The position numbers and the translations under genes were made by a program. Below are positions 28,323-37,183 of a DNA stretch of 64,000 bases, piece by piece (within the stretch, counting starts at the first letter, position 1; every line of letters starts with the position of its first letter). Source of the stretch: Pseudanabaena sp. Chao 1811 (GTDB lineage: Bacteria > Cyanobacteriota > Cyanobacteriia > Pseudanabaenales > Pseudanabaenaceae); NCBI RefSeq assembly GCF_027942295.1, contig NZ_CP101416.1, forward strand, positions 3,954,501-4,018,500, written 5' to 3'. Under the pieces are notes generated by a model. That model had not been told where the DNA came from. It saw only the letters and a list, made by a program, of their open reading frames with translations, and searched no databases.

Positions 28323-29570
28323 ATGAAGGTTTTGCTATCAGCTTATGCCTGTGAGCCAGGACGAGGAACCGAACTTGGAGTAGGCTGGAATACTGCTTGG
28401 GAAATTGCGAAATACAATGAAGTCTGGGTCTTAACCCGTCCAGATGATGGACGAGAGGGAATTGAAGCAGAACTTAGTCGCAATCCTAACCCCAATTTAC
28501 ATTTTGTATATTTTACCCCTCCTATCATCGGTTCCATTTGGCGATTTGGGTCTATAGCTTTTTTGATCCACTACTATTTTTGGCAGATCCATGCATATTT
28601 TGTTGCTCGCCGATTACATCAAGAAGTTCAATTTGATGTCGCTCATCACGTAACATTTGTAAGGCATTCAACGCCAAGTTTTTTGTCATTACTCCCAATT
28701 CCTTTCATCTGGGGACCTGTGGGTGGTGGTGAATCAGCTCCCGATCCATTTTGGCAAGATTTCAGCTTTCGTAACAAAGTTTATGAAGTCTTACGTATTG
28801 CGGCAAGGTGGTTTGGCGAAAGAGACCCGTTTGCACGCATGACTGCTCGCCGCAGTGCGATCGTTCGGGTTACTACTCAAGATACTGCTATTCGCGTTCA
28901 GCAAATGGGCGCACATAAGATTGAAGTGTTTCCTGAAGCTAGTCTGACCAAAGAAGAAATTGTCCGCTTAACTCAATGTGTTAGCCCCGATACTGCGATT
29001 CGATTTATTAGTATGGGTCGCCTTTTACATTGGAAAGGCTTTCACCTCGGACTACGGGCATTTGCTAAAGCAGCGATACCCGAATCTGAATATTGGGTTT
29101 TAGGAGATGGTCCTGAACGACAGCGTCTGGAAGCTCTAGTCGCAGAACTAGGAATTACCAGCCAAGTTAAATTTTGGAATAGATTGCCACGGGATGAAGC
29201 ACTTCAGAAACTAGGAAGCTGTACAGCTCTAGTCCATCCAAGTTTGCATGATTCTGGTGGATGGGTTTGTCTAGAAGCAATGACAGCGGCACGACCAGTT
29301 TTATGTCTTAACTTAGGTGGTCCTGCAATTCAAGTGACAGATGAAACAGGCTTTAAGGTTAATGCCTCCGATCCCAATCAGGCTGTGGAAGGCTTGGCTG
29401 TAGCAATGGTGCGCTTGGCAAATGAGCCTGAGCTACGTTTAGCAATGGGGCAAGCAGGACAAAGACGAGTCAAAGAATTTTATAACTGGGAGACTCGTGG
29501 ACATCAGATCTGTCAGCTTTATGAAGATGTGGTTAAGGCAAAACTAATTAATTCAGAGTTGGTTCATTAA
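28323..29570 (+). CDS. Family 4 glycosyltransferase
   Basis: A 415-residue GT-B enzyme. It begins KVLLSAYACEPGRGTELGVG, a start typical of one GT4 subfamily in exopolysaccharide clusters. FISMGRLLHWKGFHLGLRAF opens the donor domain and HPSLHDSGGWVCLEAMTAAR carries the motif around the conserved Glu. WGPVGGGESAPDPFW in the middle is also characteristic. It directly abuts the next gene: stop ends at 29570, next ATG at 29571. Confidence 0.9.
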   Translation: MKVLLSAYACEPGRGTELGVGWNTAWEIAKYNEVWVLTRPDDGREGIEAELSRNPNPNLHFVYFTPPIIGSIWRFGSIAFLIHYYFWQIHAYFVARRLHQEVQFDVAHHVTFVRHSTPSFLSLLPIPFIWGPVGGGESAPDPFWQDFSFRNKVYEVLRIAARWFGERDPFARMTARRSAIVRVTTQDTAIRVQQMGAHKIEVFPEASLTKEEIVRLTQCVSPDTAIRFISMGRLLHWKGFHLGLRAFAKAAIPESEYWVLGDGPERQRLEALVAELGITSQVKFWNRLPRDEALQKLGSCTALVHPSLHDSGGWVCLEAMTAARPVLCLNLGGPAIQVTDETGFKVNASDPNQAVEGLAVAMVRLANEPELRLAMGQAGQRRVKEFYNWETRGHQICQLYEDVVKAKLINSELVH

Positions 29571-30731
29571 ATGAGAGTTCTAACAGTCCATAATTACTAT
29601 CAACAGCCTGGTGGCGAAGAGCAGATTTTTGCGACAGAAAGCGCTTTGCTGGAATCCCACGGGCATGAAGTTACTCGCTATACTCTCAATAATGATGAGA
29701 TTGCAACTACCAACCCGTTAATTTTGGCTAAAAAAACTTTATGGAATGGCAAGGTCTATCGAGATTTGCGATCGCTAATTCGTAAAGTCAAACCTCAAGT
29801 TGCACACTTTCATAATACCTTCCCCTTAATTTCCCCATCGGCATACTATGCTGCCAAAGATGAAGGAGTCGCCGTAGTGCAAACCCTCCATAATTACCGC
29901 TTACTATGTCCCAATGCTTTATTTTTTCGAGAAGGGCGTGTCTGCGAAGATTGCTTAGGTAAAGTTCCATTGCCAGCAATAGTTCATGGTTGTTACCGAG
30001 GTAGTCGCAGTGCCAGTGCTATGACCGCAGCGACTACTAGCTTCCATTCCTCCATAGGAACTTGGAGCAAGGCAGTAGATGTATTTATTGTCTACAGCCA
30101 ATTTGCGATGGATAAATTTATTCAAGGTGGCATACCTGCCGAGAAACTAGCCTTCAAGACTAACTTTTTGCATCCAGCACCTGAACCTGACCAAGGTGAT
30201 GGAGGCTATGGCTTATTTGTGGGTCGCTTATCTGTCGAAAAAGGACTAGGAGTGATGCTAGATGCATGGCGAAAACTAGATAACAAAATTCCTCTAAAAA
30301 TACTGGGTGATGGACCCATGTCAGGTCTAGTAACTGAAGCTGCTAAAGAAATGCCTGAGATTGAATGGCTAGGACGTAGACCCTTAGAAGAAGTATATGA
30401 AATCGTTGGAAAAGCAGCTTTTTTAGTATTTCCTTCTGAATGGTATGAGACCTTTGGAAGAGTAGCGATCGAGGCTTTTGCAAAGGGAACACCAGTAGTA
30501 GCATCAAACATTGGGGCGATCGCAGAGTTAATAGAGCATGGGCGTAATGGTCTACTCTTTCGTCCTAGTGATCCCACCGATCTAGCAGCCAAAATTAATT
30601 GGTTGCTGGAGCATCCTCAAGAACTCCGTCAAATGCGATCGGCGGCAAGGACTGAGTTTGATGATAAATACACTGCTGATGATAATTGTAAACGGCTATT
30701 AGAGATTTACCAGACTGCTCTTAAGCATTAA
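29571..30731 (+). CDS. Family 4 glycosyltransferase
   Basis: A 386-residue GT-B enzyme. HNYYQQPGGEEQIFATESAL is the start of a well-known GT4 subfamily; HNYRLLCPNALFFREGRVCE and a CxDC-type segment are also typical. FVGRLSVEKGLGVMLDAW opens the donor domain and FPSEWYETFGRVAIEAFAKG contains E-x7-E. Last of the four-gene GT4 run. Probably assembles one repeat unit with its neighbours; donor unknown. Confidence 0.9.
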   Translation: MRVLTVHNYYQQPGGEEQIFATESALLESHGHEVTRYTLNNDEIATTNPLILAKKTLWNGKVYRDLRSLIRKVKPQVAHFHNTFPLISPSAYYAAKDEGVAVVQTLHNYRLLCPNALFFREGRVCEDCLGKVPLPAIVHGCYRGSRSASAMTAATTSFHSSIGTWSKAVDVFIVYSQFAMDKFIQGGIPAEKLAFKTNFLHPAPEPDQGDGGYGLFVGRLSVEKGLGVMLDAWRKLDNKIPLKILGDGPMSGLVTEAAKEMPEIEWLGRRPLEEVYEIVGKAAFLVFPSEWYETFGRVAIEAFAKGTPVVASNIGAIAELIEHGRNGLLFRPSDPTDLAAKINWLLEHPQELRQMRSAARTEFDDKYTADDNCKRLLEIYQTALKH

Positions 30732-30881
30732 CTTACAGAAAGTTACACTCAAAAAGTAGAGAATATTTTTGTTAACAATTGACAATAATTTTAGGAGTAC
30801 TTTCAATAGAAATATTGGTTCTAGTCAAAAGAACTAATATTATCTTAACGGGCAGATTAACAATATCCAATATTACTGCGT

Positions 30882-31916
30882 ATGAAAAGTCTATACCAAC
30901 TCCGCTATCTACGCCCTGACAACTTATACCCACTTTATTATCTAGCTAATAAAGTGGGTAATAAATTACTAAGTCTGCCATCTGATATAGCTTGCGGATT
31001 TAATAGTAATGATTGGTTTAAGAAATCAATTCTCTTACCTAGATATCAAAATCTACTCAATCAACATAAAGAACATTTACCCAAGCTTGATGCTGATGAA
31101 TTAAATATTGTTGAACAGCTTGAGCAAAATGGCGTTTGTGTTACTTCACTAGATGCTTTATCAATTCCTGATAGTCATAAGCTTTTAGAAGCTGCCCAGC
31201 CTATTACTAATGAGCTTGCCCAACAGTCGCGATCGCCTAGTCACTTAGGTAAACATACATTGATGGCAAACGCTGATCAATTGCTAGCACATCCAGAAAT
31301 TATTCGTTGGGGACTTTCAGAAAGACTTCTCAAGATTGTGGAATGCTATTTGGGATTACCTGTAGGCTACGGTGCATTATCGTTTTATTACAGTGTCGCA
31401 GATGGAAGAGATGCGGGTCCACGCATATGGCATAGAGATAAAGAAGACTGGAAAATGGTCAAGGTTGCTGTTTACTTAAATGATGTTGATGAATTTGGCG
31501 GTCCTTTTCAATGTATTAAGGCAGATGTCAATAAATTTCTGATCGCCACACTGCCCCCATATAAAGGTCTAAGCAATTTGGAGCTAGAGCAGCTATTAAA
31601 GACTAACAACCCTGATGATTACTTAACCTCTTGTATTGGCAAAGCTGGAACGGTTATTTTTACCGATACATCCAAGTATTACCACCGTGGCAAACCACCC
31701 TCAAAAAGCGATCGCTCAGCGATTTTTTTCCACTATTTTAGCTACTGTCCTAAAAATCCCTTTTACTGTGATCGCTCTCCTCTATCTAGTAAACAAATCT
31801 TAGAGTTTGATAAGCAGCTACCAATTCATCTTCAGGGTTATTTAACTTGGAGAGAAAAATGTTCTGGGTTAGGACGATATATCCCTAAGAACCAAATGAA
31901 AGTTGACAATTGGTAA
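30882..31916 (+). CDS. Phytanoyl-CoA dioxygenase-like 2-oxoglutarate oxygenase
   Basis: A 344-residue protein. IWHRDKEDWKMVKVAVYLND gives the HxD iron ligands (about residue 184), and KYYHRGKPPSKSDRSAIFFH gives the distal His and the Arg for 2-oxoglutarate. YLNDVDEFGGPFQCIK matches the central PhyH strand. It is the second such oxygenase in the glycan cluster but clearly diverged from the one at 21047. Substrate unknown. A 14-bp perfect hairpin lies inside codons 16-27. Confidence 0.8.
   Translation: MKSLYQLRYLRPDNLYPLYYLANKVGNKLLSLPSDIACGFNSNDWFKKSILLPRYQNLLNQHKEHLPKLDADELNIVEQLEQNGVCVTSLDALSIPDSHKLLEAAQPITNELAQQSRSPSHLGKHTLMANADQLLAHPEIIRWGLSERLLKIVECYLGLPVGYGALSFYYSVADGRDAGPRIWHRDKEDWKMVKVAVYLNDVDEFGGPFQCIKADVNKFLIATLPPYKGLSNLELEQLLKTNNPDDYLTSCIGKAGTVIFTDTSKYYHRGKPPSKSDRSAIFFHYFSYCPKNPFYCDRSPLSSKQILEFDKQLPIHLQGYLTWREKCSGLGRYIPKNQMKVDNW
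30927..30960. repeat. 14-bp perfect hairpin inside the start of a coding region
   Basis: TACCCACTTTATTA (30927-30940) pairs exactly with 30947-30960 around a 6-base loop, within the first 80 bases of the oxygenase gene. Could fold in mRNA and affect translation. Confidence 0.6.
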
Positions 31917-31964
31917 TATATCAAGTATGAAGCCTTTTGTAGATCAATTGATTTAGAGGCTGTG

Positions 31965-32062
31965 GGCACTGGTCAGCTAATGTGGGATGAGTTCTGAAAC
32001 GTCCATTTCATGTCGATAAAAAAGACTCAAATATGTCTATCACGATTTAACTGACCAGTGCC
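31965..32062. mobile_element. MITE-like element, 98 bp, with inverted ends and direct-repeat flanks
   Basis: The ends GGCACTGGTCAGCTAA (31965-31980) and the complement of 32047-32062 (GGCACTGGTCAGTTAA) match at 15 of 16 bases. A perfect 9-bp direct repeat, GAGGCTGTG, flanks it at 31956-31964 and 32063-32071, as expected for a target-site duplication. There is no transposase frame inside. The GGCACTG end resembles IS6-type termini, although those make 8-bp duplications. The parent transposon is not in the window. Confidence 0.75.
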
Positions 32063-32178
32063 GAGGCTGTGTCAGTCCAAAACACTGTAACATTGAAATT
32101 AAGACTCTCACAATTTATTTAATCCTATATAAAATCTTGAGATACTGAGTACAAACACTTCTAAAGTTGAATTAGTAA

Positions 32179-33537
32179 ATGAGGACAGTACTAGAATCGC
32201 AATATAAACGCAAAGGATATATTACAAACTCAAATTTGACATTATTTGGGATTGGTAGTGCGTTATTTCCAAGGATTTTTACAGCCTTAAAAATACCATC
32301 AGCAATCAATTTTTTGCACTTTGTGGCAATCCCTTTTGCCTGTGGATCTGTAATAGTTAAATCTCGCAGTAAAGATCTACAGCAAATTGCTATCTCAAGA
32401 AAGCTTTTACTGAGTTTGTTTATATTTTTAATTGTTGTTTTTGCTAGTGCATTACTTAATGAAGCAGGCATAATCAATACGGTTTTGGACTATTTACTAC
32501 TAGCAGAACCTTTTATCTTAATCTTGACGATTGTTAGTATACCAATGAACATAGAAAGCTATCAACGCTTTCGGAAATGGATTTTACAAGCTGCCATAAT
32601 TAATATGTTGTTTGCCTATATCCAAAAGTATGTCTTTCGGATGGATAAGCTAATTGGTCTTGAAGATAATGTAAAGGGGCTTTTTATTGGACAAGGAGCT
32701 GGTCATGTACTGGGGGGCTCGGTTGCCATGACTTTCGCTATTTACTATTTTTTTACAGCAAAAGATAAACCACTGTGGTTTCGTATTGTAGTGTTTTTAG
32801 GTTGTTTAAATCATATTATTATTTCAGACACTAAGCAGGTCTTATTGTCATTCATTTTAGGTTATGTATTAGTATATTTCTTAACTCTTAAGGATATTAG
32901 AAAAGGTTTGCTTTACCTTATTCTAGGTGCTGTATTTTTTAGTGTCTTCTATTGGGCTATTTACAACATTGAATACCTTTCAGCATATACAGTGTGGATT
33001 CGCCCAGAACTTTATGGTTCTGATGGAGAAGCAACTCGTTTAAAATTTGCCACTTTTAGACTTGTTCCTCAACATTTTCATTCCCCTCTCAATTGGTTAT
33101 TGGGTTTAGGTCCTGGTCACACAGTTGGAAGATTAGGTGGATGGATGCTAGAGACTTACTGGAATTTATTAGCTCCACTAGGAGCAACTGTACATCCTGT
33201 CAGTAAAGAGATTTGGCAAGCAGTAGCGGCAAGTTGGTTAGGAGATCAATCTAGTTTGTTTTCGCCTTTGTTTGGTTGGGCAGGAATCTGGGGGGATTTA
33301 GGAATTGTGGGATTAGGAACCTATTTTTATATGGCATTTGTTGTTTGGCGATATGTTTGTGTCAATGATCTTTCTAAATATTTAATGTTAACTGTATTTG
33401 TATTCGGCTTAATATTTTCTCAGTTAGAAGAACCAGGATATACACTTTTCGTAGCAAGTATGATCGGATTAAACTGGCAGGATCTTAAAGTTACATCTCA
33501 AAATAAAATTTTTTCTGATCATTTTTCTGATCAGTAG
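32179..33537 (+). CDS. O-antigen polymerase/ligase-like membrane protein
   Basis: A 452-residue protein with about ten to eleven membrane helices and a long periplasmic-type loop near residues 270-370 (containing SPLNWLLGLGPGHTVGRLGG), the layout of Wzy polymerases and WaaL-type ligases. Sequence is poorly conserved in these families, so the call rests on topology and position at the end of the glycosyltransferase run. It may polymerise the repeat unit outside the membrane. Confidence 0.72.
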   Translation: MRTVLESQYKRKGYITNSNLTLFGIGSALFPRIFTALKIPSAINFLHFVAIPFACGSVIVKSRSKDLQQIAISRKLLLSLFIFLIVVFASALLNEAGIINTVLDYLLLAEPFILILTIVSIPMNIESYQRFRKWILQAAIINMLFAYIQKYVFRMDKLIGLEDNVKGLFIGQGAGHVLGGSVAMTFAIYYFFTAKDKPLWFRIVVFLGCLNHIIISDTKQVLLSFILGYVLVYFLTLKDIRKGLLYLILGAVFFSVFYWAIYNIEYLSAYTVWIRPELYGSDGEATRLKFATFRLVPQHFHSPLNWLLGLGPGHTVGRLGGWMLETYWNLLAPLGATVHPVSKEIWQAVAASWLGDQSSLFSPLFGWAGIWGDLGIVGLGTYFYMAFVVWRYVCVNDLSKYLMLTVFVFGLIFSQLEEPGYTLFVASMIGLNWQDLKVTSQNKIFSDHFSDQ

Positions 33538-33631
33538 TTGGGCATAATTTCTAAATTAGTCAGGTCTAAGTCATAAGTCAGAAATTATCAACAAATATAT
33601 TGATTATTGATTAAGGAGTAATATCTAAAAT

Positions 33632-33814
33632 TTAAGGTAAATCAAATTTATCAAGTATCTTTAAAATAGCAGCAGTGACTACAACCTGTACAATTACCTG
33701 CACGGGTGACTGGGTATTCCCACCACCTTCTCCACTTTCCGATTGAGCTAAAGCTGGAGAAGTAATACTTAGAAATAATAGTAATAAAATCAAAAACTTT
33801 AATCTAGAAAACAT
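33632..33814 (-). CDS. Small exported protein, 60 residues, unknown function
   Basis: On the minus strand between two plus-strand genes. The product has a textbook signal peptide: basic start MFSRLKF, a Leu-rich core, and SPALAQS giving an Ala-x-Ala cleavage site near residue 23. The mature part is about 37 residues: a short Ser/Gly/Glu linker and one hydrophobic helix (VIVQVVVTAAILKIL). No ribosome binding site is obvious, which is common in cyanobacteria. A real small protein seems likelier than chance, but I know no family. Confidence 0.55.
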   Translation of the reverse strand: MFSRLKFLILLLLFLSITSPALAQSESGEGGGNTQSPVQVIVQVVVTAAILKILDKFDLP

Positions 33815-33858
33815 TGAAGTTAAGTTAATAATTACAGGTTTTTAGGTCTTTAAGTTTA

Positions 33859-34599
33859 ATGAAAGTCAAATATCTGAATCAGCGATCGCATTTAAAGGGA
33901 ATTTTAAAATCTATCGCTATTAAAATCATCCAAACGTTGCTACCAAATCTTTGGCGACGAATGGAAGAACAAAAATCTCGTTTAAATGACTGGGGACAAT
34001 TGCAAGTTTATCATCAAAAGAATATTAATCTTGATGCTTCCATAATAGTAGAAAGCCGCATTGTTTTTTTTGGTGACTCTATCACTGAATTTTGGGATCT
34101 GGAAGCCACTTTTAAGGATAAGAACTATATTAATCGGGGCATATCTGGACAAACCACATCGCAAATGCTAGTTCGCTTCCGCAATGATGTCATTGCTTTA
34201 TATCCGAAATTTGTTGTGATCTTAGCTGGAATCAATGATCTTGCTGGGAATACTGGAGCAATGACAGTGGAGATGATCGAGGGTAACTATTTGTCAATGT
34301 GCGAATTGGCTCAAATGAATCATATTAGGATTATCTGTGCTTCGGTATTACCGATTAATGAAAATAGCCCGTTAAGTCAATCAGATCCGCAAGTACATGT
34401 AAAAATTCGTACATTGAATAGTTGGTTGCAGGGCTACTGTGATAAGCAGCAGCAAATTTATCTCGACTATTACAGCCATATGGTAGATAGTCAAGGAATG
34501 TTGAAAGAAGAACTATCTGATGACGGGTTACATCCAAATGCTAAAGGTTATGCAGTAATGGCTAAATTGATAGAGGAGGTAATTCAGCAGTTCAAATAA
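33859..34599 (+). CDS. SGNH/GDSL-type hydrolase
   Basis: A 246-residue esterase-type protein. FFGDSITEFW (about residue 70) holds the nucleophile Ser of block I, INRGISGQTTSQML the Gly of block II, LAGINDLAGN (about 122) the Asn of block III, and DDGLHPNAKGY (about 220) the catalytic Asp and His of block V. All four catalytic positions are present. The N-terminal 25 residues are basic and hydrophobic and may anchor it. In a glycan cluster it probably removes acyl groups from sugars, balancing the acyltransferases. Confidence 0.88.
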   Translation: MKVKYLNQRSHLKGILKSIAIKIIQTLLPNLWRRMEEQKSRLNDWGQLQVYHQKNINLDASIIVESRIVFFGDSITEFWDLEATFKDKNYINRGISGQTTSQMLVRFRNDVIALYPKFVVILAGINDLAGNTGAMTVEMIEGNYLSMCELAQMNHIRIICASVLPINENSPLSQSDPQVHVKIRTLNSWLQGYCDKQQQIYLDYYSHMVDSQGMLKEELSDDGLHPNAKGYAVMAKLIEEVIQQFK

Positions 34600-34688
34600 T
34601 TTGTAAAAAGTTTCTTGAAAAATACAGGTAGAATATTTACAAATTCAAAATCCTGCATTCAATTAGAATAAATTTTAGCAAAAATTGC

Positions 34689-35234
34689 ATGAAAGTTGAA
34701 ACTACAGCGATTCCCGACGTTTTACTAATTACTCCTAAAGTATTTGCGGATGCGAGAGGATTTTTTTACGAGTCCTATAATTATCAAGCTTTTGCTGAAA
34801 AAACAGGATTAAACATTAATTTTGTTCAGGATAATCATTCCCGATCGCAAAAAAATGTTTTGCGAGGATTGCATTATCAAATTGGTAAGCCCCAAGGCAA
34901 ATTAGTGAGAGCTTTGGTTGGCACAATTCAAGATGTTGCTGTCGATTTACGGAAAAGTTCACCAACTTTTGGACAGTCAGTTAGCTATATTCTCAGCGCC
35001 GAAAACTATCAGCAATTGTGGATTCCCGCAGGCTTTGCTCATGGTTTTGCCGTATTGTCTGACGTGGCAGAAGTAGCTTATAAAGCTACAGATTACTATG
35101 CACCTGCGGAGGATCGCTGTCTGCTGTGGAATGATCCTGATGTAGCGATCGCTTGGCAGATTAGTGAGACCCCGATTGTGTCTGCTAAGGATGCTGTTGG
35201 CAAACTATTAAAAGAAGCGGAGTTATTTGCATGA
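34689..35234 (+). CDS. rfbC: dTDP-4-dehydrorhamnose 3,5-epimerase
   Basis: A 181-residue cupin-fold enzyme of usual length. DARGFFYESYN, FVQDNHSRS, LRGLHYQ with the catalytic His, GTIQDVAVDLRKSSPTFG with the catalytic Asp region, and WIPAGFAHGFAVLSD are the family's signatures in order. It converts dTDP-4-keto-6-deoxyglucose to dTDP-4-keto-rhamnose, step three of dTDP-L-rhamnose synthesis. Its stop overlaps the rfbB start by ATGA (35231-35234). First gene of a four-gene rhamnose set. Confidence 0.96.
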   Translation: MKVETTAIPDVLLITPKVFADARGFFYESYNYQAFAEKTGLNINFVQDNHSRSQKNVLRGLHYQIGKPQGKLVRALVGTIQDVAVDLRKSSPTFGQSVSYILSAENYQQLWIPAGFAHGFAVLSDVAEVAYKATDYYAPAEDRCLLWNDPDVAIAWQISETPIVSAKDAVGKLLKEAELFA

Positions 35235-36250
35235 GTTCAGTAGAAAGATTTCAAAAAGTACTGATCACAGGTGGAGCAGGTTTCATTGGCTCTAATTATG
35301 TGCATTATGCCTTGACCCATCATCCAGAATGGGAAATTGTGGTAATCGATAAGCTTACCTATGCGGGCAATCTTGATAATCTCAAGGATATTAGCGATCG
35401 CATTACTTTCATTGAAGGGGATATTGCTAATCCCGAAGATGTGGAAAAAGCGGTAAATGGTGTGGATGCAATTCTCAATTTTGCGGCTGAGAGCCATGTT
35501 GATCGCAGTCTGCGTGATCCCCTACCCTTCATTCGCACCAATATTGAGGGAACATTACTGTTATTAGAAGCAGCACGCAAGCATCAAATCAAGCGATTTC
35601 TCCATGTATCTACCGATGAGGTTTATGGGGATTTAGTTGGTAGCGATCGCCACTCTTTGGAAACCGATCCTCTGTCACCACGCAGTCCTTACGCTGCATC
35701 AAAGGCAGGAGCTGAGCATCTGGTATTTTCCTATGGGATTAGTTACGGATTAGATGTGGTAATTACCCGTGGTTCAAATACCTATGGACCTTATCAATAT
35801 CCTGAAAAGATAATTCCTCTTTTCGTTACCAACGCACTAGAGTCAAAGTCTTTGCCCATCTATGGTAAAGGTGAAGCTGTTCGGGATTATCTGTATGTAG
35901 AAGACCATTGCTCAGGTATTGATACGGTACTCCATGCGGGAGAAAGTGGTAACGCCTATAACATTGGTGCGAGGGTACAAATCAATGGAATTGAAGTTGC
36001 GACAACTGTTTTAGGATTACTTGACCGCCCTGAATCATTAATGCAGTATGTCAGCGATCGCCCCGGTCATGACTACCGCTATTCCGTTGACCCTAGTGCT
36101 GCTGAAAATTTGGGATGGAAACGGAAATGGGACTTTAAACGCGGTATTGCCCAAACCGTTGCTTGGTATCAACAAAATGCGGATTGGTGGCAAGCGGTCA
36201 AAGACAAAAAGGTATTCCAAGAGCATTACAAAGAATGGTACACCAGATGA
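35231..36250 (+). CDS. rfbB: dTDP-glucose 4,6-dehydratase
   Basis: A 339-residue extended SDR of typical length. GGAGFIGSNYVHY binds NAD; NFAAESHVDRSL, STDEVYGDL and SPYAASKAGAEHLV (Tyr-x3-Lys) are the diagnostic dehydratase motifs, with Asp and Glu following Thr in TDE. It makes dTDP-4-keto-6-deoxyglucose. It overlaps both rfbC and rfbD by four bases (ATGA), a strictly coupled arrangement. Confidence 0.97.
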   Translation: MSSVERFQKVLITGGAGFIGSNYVHYALTHHPEWEIVVIDKLTYAGNLDNLKDISDRITFIEGDIANPEDVEKAVNGVDAILNFAAESHVDRSLRDPLPFIRTNIEGTLLLLEAARKHQIKRFLHVSTDEVYGDLVGSDRHSLETDPLSPRSPYAASKAGAEHLVFSYGISYGLDVVITRGSNTYGPYQYPEKIIPLFVTNALESKSLPIYGKGEAVRDYLYVEDHCSGIDTVLHAGESGNAYNIGARVQINGIEVATTVLGLLDRPESLMQYVSDRPGHDYRYSVDPSAAENLGWKRKWDFKRGIAQTVAWYQQNADWWQAVKDKKVFQEHYKEWYTR

Positions 36251-37125
36251 CGAATGTACTCAAAGTTGCTTTGATTGGGGCAAATGGTCAGTTAGGTTCA
36301 GATATTGTCAGTCACTTTTCGCGAAGCGATGGCTATCAACTCACGGCTTTGACTCGTGCTGATGTGGATATCACACAAGCGGAATCAGTACAAAAGGCTT
36401 TGACTAGTCAAAAATTTGATGTAGTGATCAATAGTGCTGCCTATGTAAGGGTTGATGACTGTGAGCAAGAGTTTGAAACAGCTTTCAAGGTCAATGCCTT
36501 TGGTGCTTTGCATGTGGCGAGGGCTTGCCGCGAGATTGATGCTCTTTCTGTATATATCAGTACTGATTACGTCTTTCGAGGCAATCAGTCATCTGCCTAT
36601 ACAGAATCAGATCTGCCAGATCCGATCAACATTTATGGCGCATCCAAATTGGCAGGTGAAAATCTAGTGCGTCAAACTACGCCGCGATCGCTAATTTTGC
36701 GGATTTCTAGCGTATTTGGTAAGGCAGGGGCAAGTGGTAAAGGTGGCAACTTTATCGAGACAATCATCAAAAAAGCAAAGGCAGGCGATCCTCTAAAGGT
36801 CGTCAATGACATGTTTATGTCGCCGACCTATACCTATGACGCAGCTAGGCTGTTAGATGAGCTTTTGCAATCAGGCACTATCGGAGTAATTCATGGAGCG
36901 AATACAGGCATTTGCTCATGGCATGAATTTGCGACTCAAGCTCTGAAGCTCGCCAATATCTCCCATCCCATTGAGTCAATTCCTGCTTCTACCTTTCCCA
37001 CTAAAGCAACTAGACCGATGAATTCGGCGCTTACTAGCGATCGCTTAGAAAGTATCACAACTTTTAAAATGCGTCCTTGGCAAGAAGCTCTGACTGCTTA
37101 TTTAACCGAAAAATCCTATCGTTAG
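36247..37125 (+). CDS. rfbD: dTDP-4-dehydrorhamnose reductase
   Basis: A 292-residue SDR. IGANGQLGSDIV binds NADPH; INSAAYVRVDDCE, STDYVFRG and YGASKLAGENLV (Tyr-x3-Lys) match RmlD. The start at 36247 overlaps the rfbB stop (ATGA) and places the glycine motif at the N-terminus; the longer frame upstream is a read-through of rfbB. It makes dTDP-L-rhamnose, the final step of the pathway. Confidence 0.96.
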   Translation: MTNVLKVALIGANGQLGSDIVSHFSRSDGYQLTALTRADVDITQAESVQKALTSQKFDVVINSAAYVRVDDCEQEFETAFKVNAFGALHVARACREIDALSVYISTDYVFRGNQSSAYTESDLPDPINIYGASKLAGENLVRQTTPRSLILRISSVFGKAGASGKGGNFIETIIKKAKAGDPLKVVNDMFMSPTYTYDAARLLDELLQSGTIGVIHGANTGICSWHEFATQALKLANISHPIESIPASTFPTKATRPMNSALTSDRLESITTFKMRPWQEALTAYLTEKSYR

Positions 37126-37132
37126 TTTTAGA

Positions 37133-37157
37133 ATGGGCAGTGCAAAGCGCTGCCCAT
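37133..37157. repeat. Short hairpin with AAA loop between rfbD and rfbA
   Basis: ATGGGCAGTGC (37133-37143) pairs with 37147-37157, one T-G wobble, around loop AAA. It follows the rfbD stop by 7 bases. Its tip (TGC-AAA-GCG) is the same type as the other intergenic hairpins of this genome. Confidence 0.6.
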
Positions 37158-37183
37158 CTTCGTATTCACTATCCCAAAAACAT

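Noticed and set aside
32063-32110. Full insertion sequence next to the MITE-like element
   Set aside because: No transposase-like frame exists in the gap on either strand; only the 98-bp element is supported.
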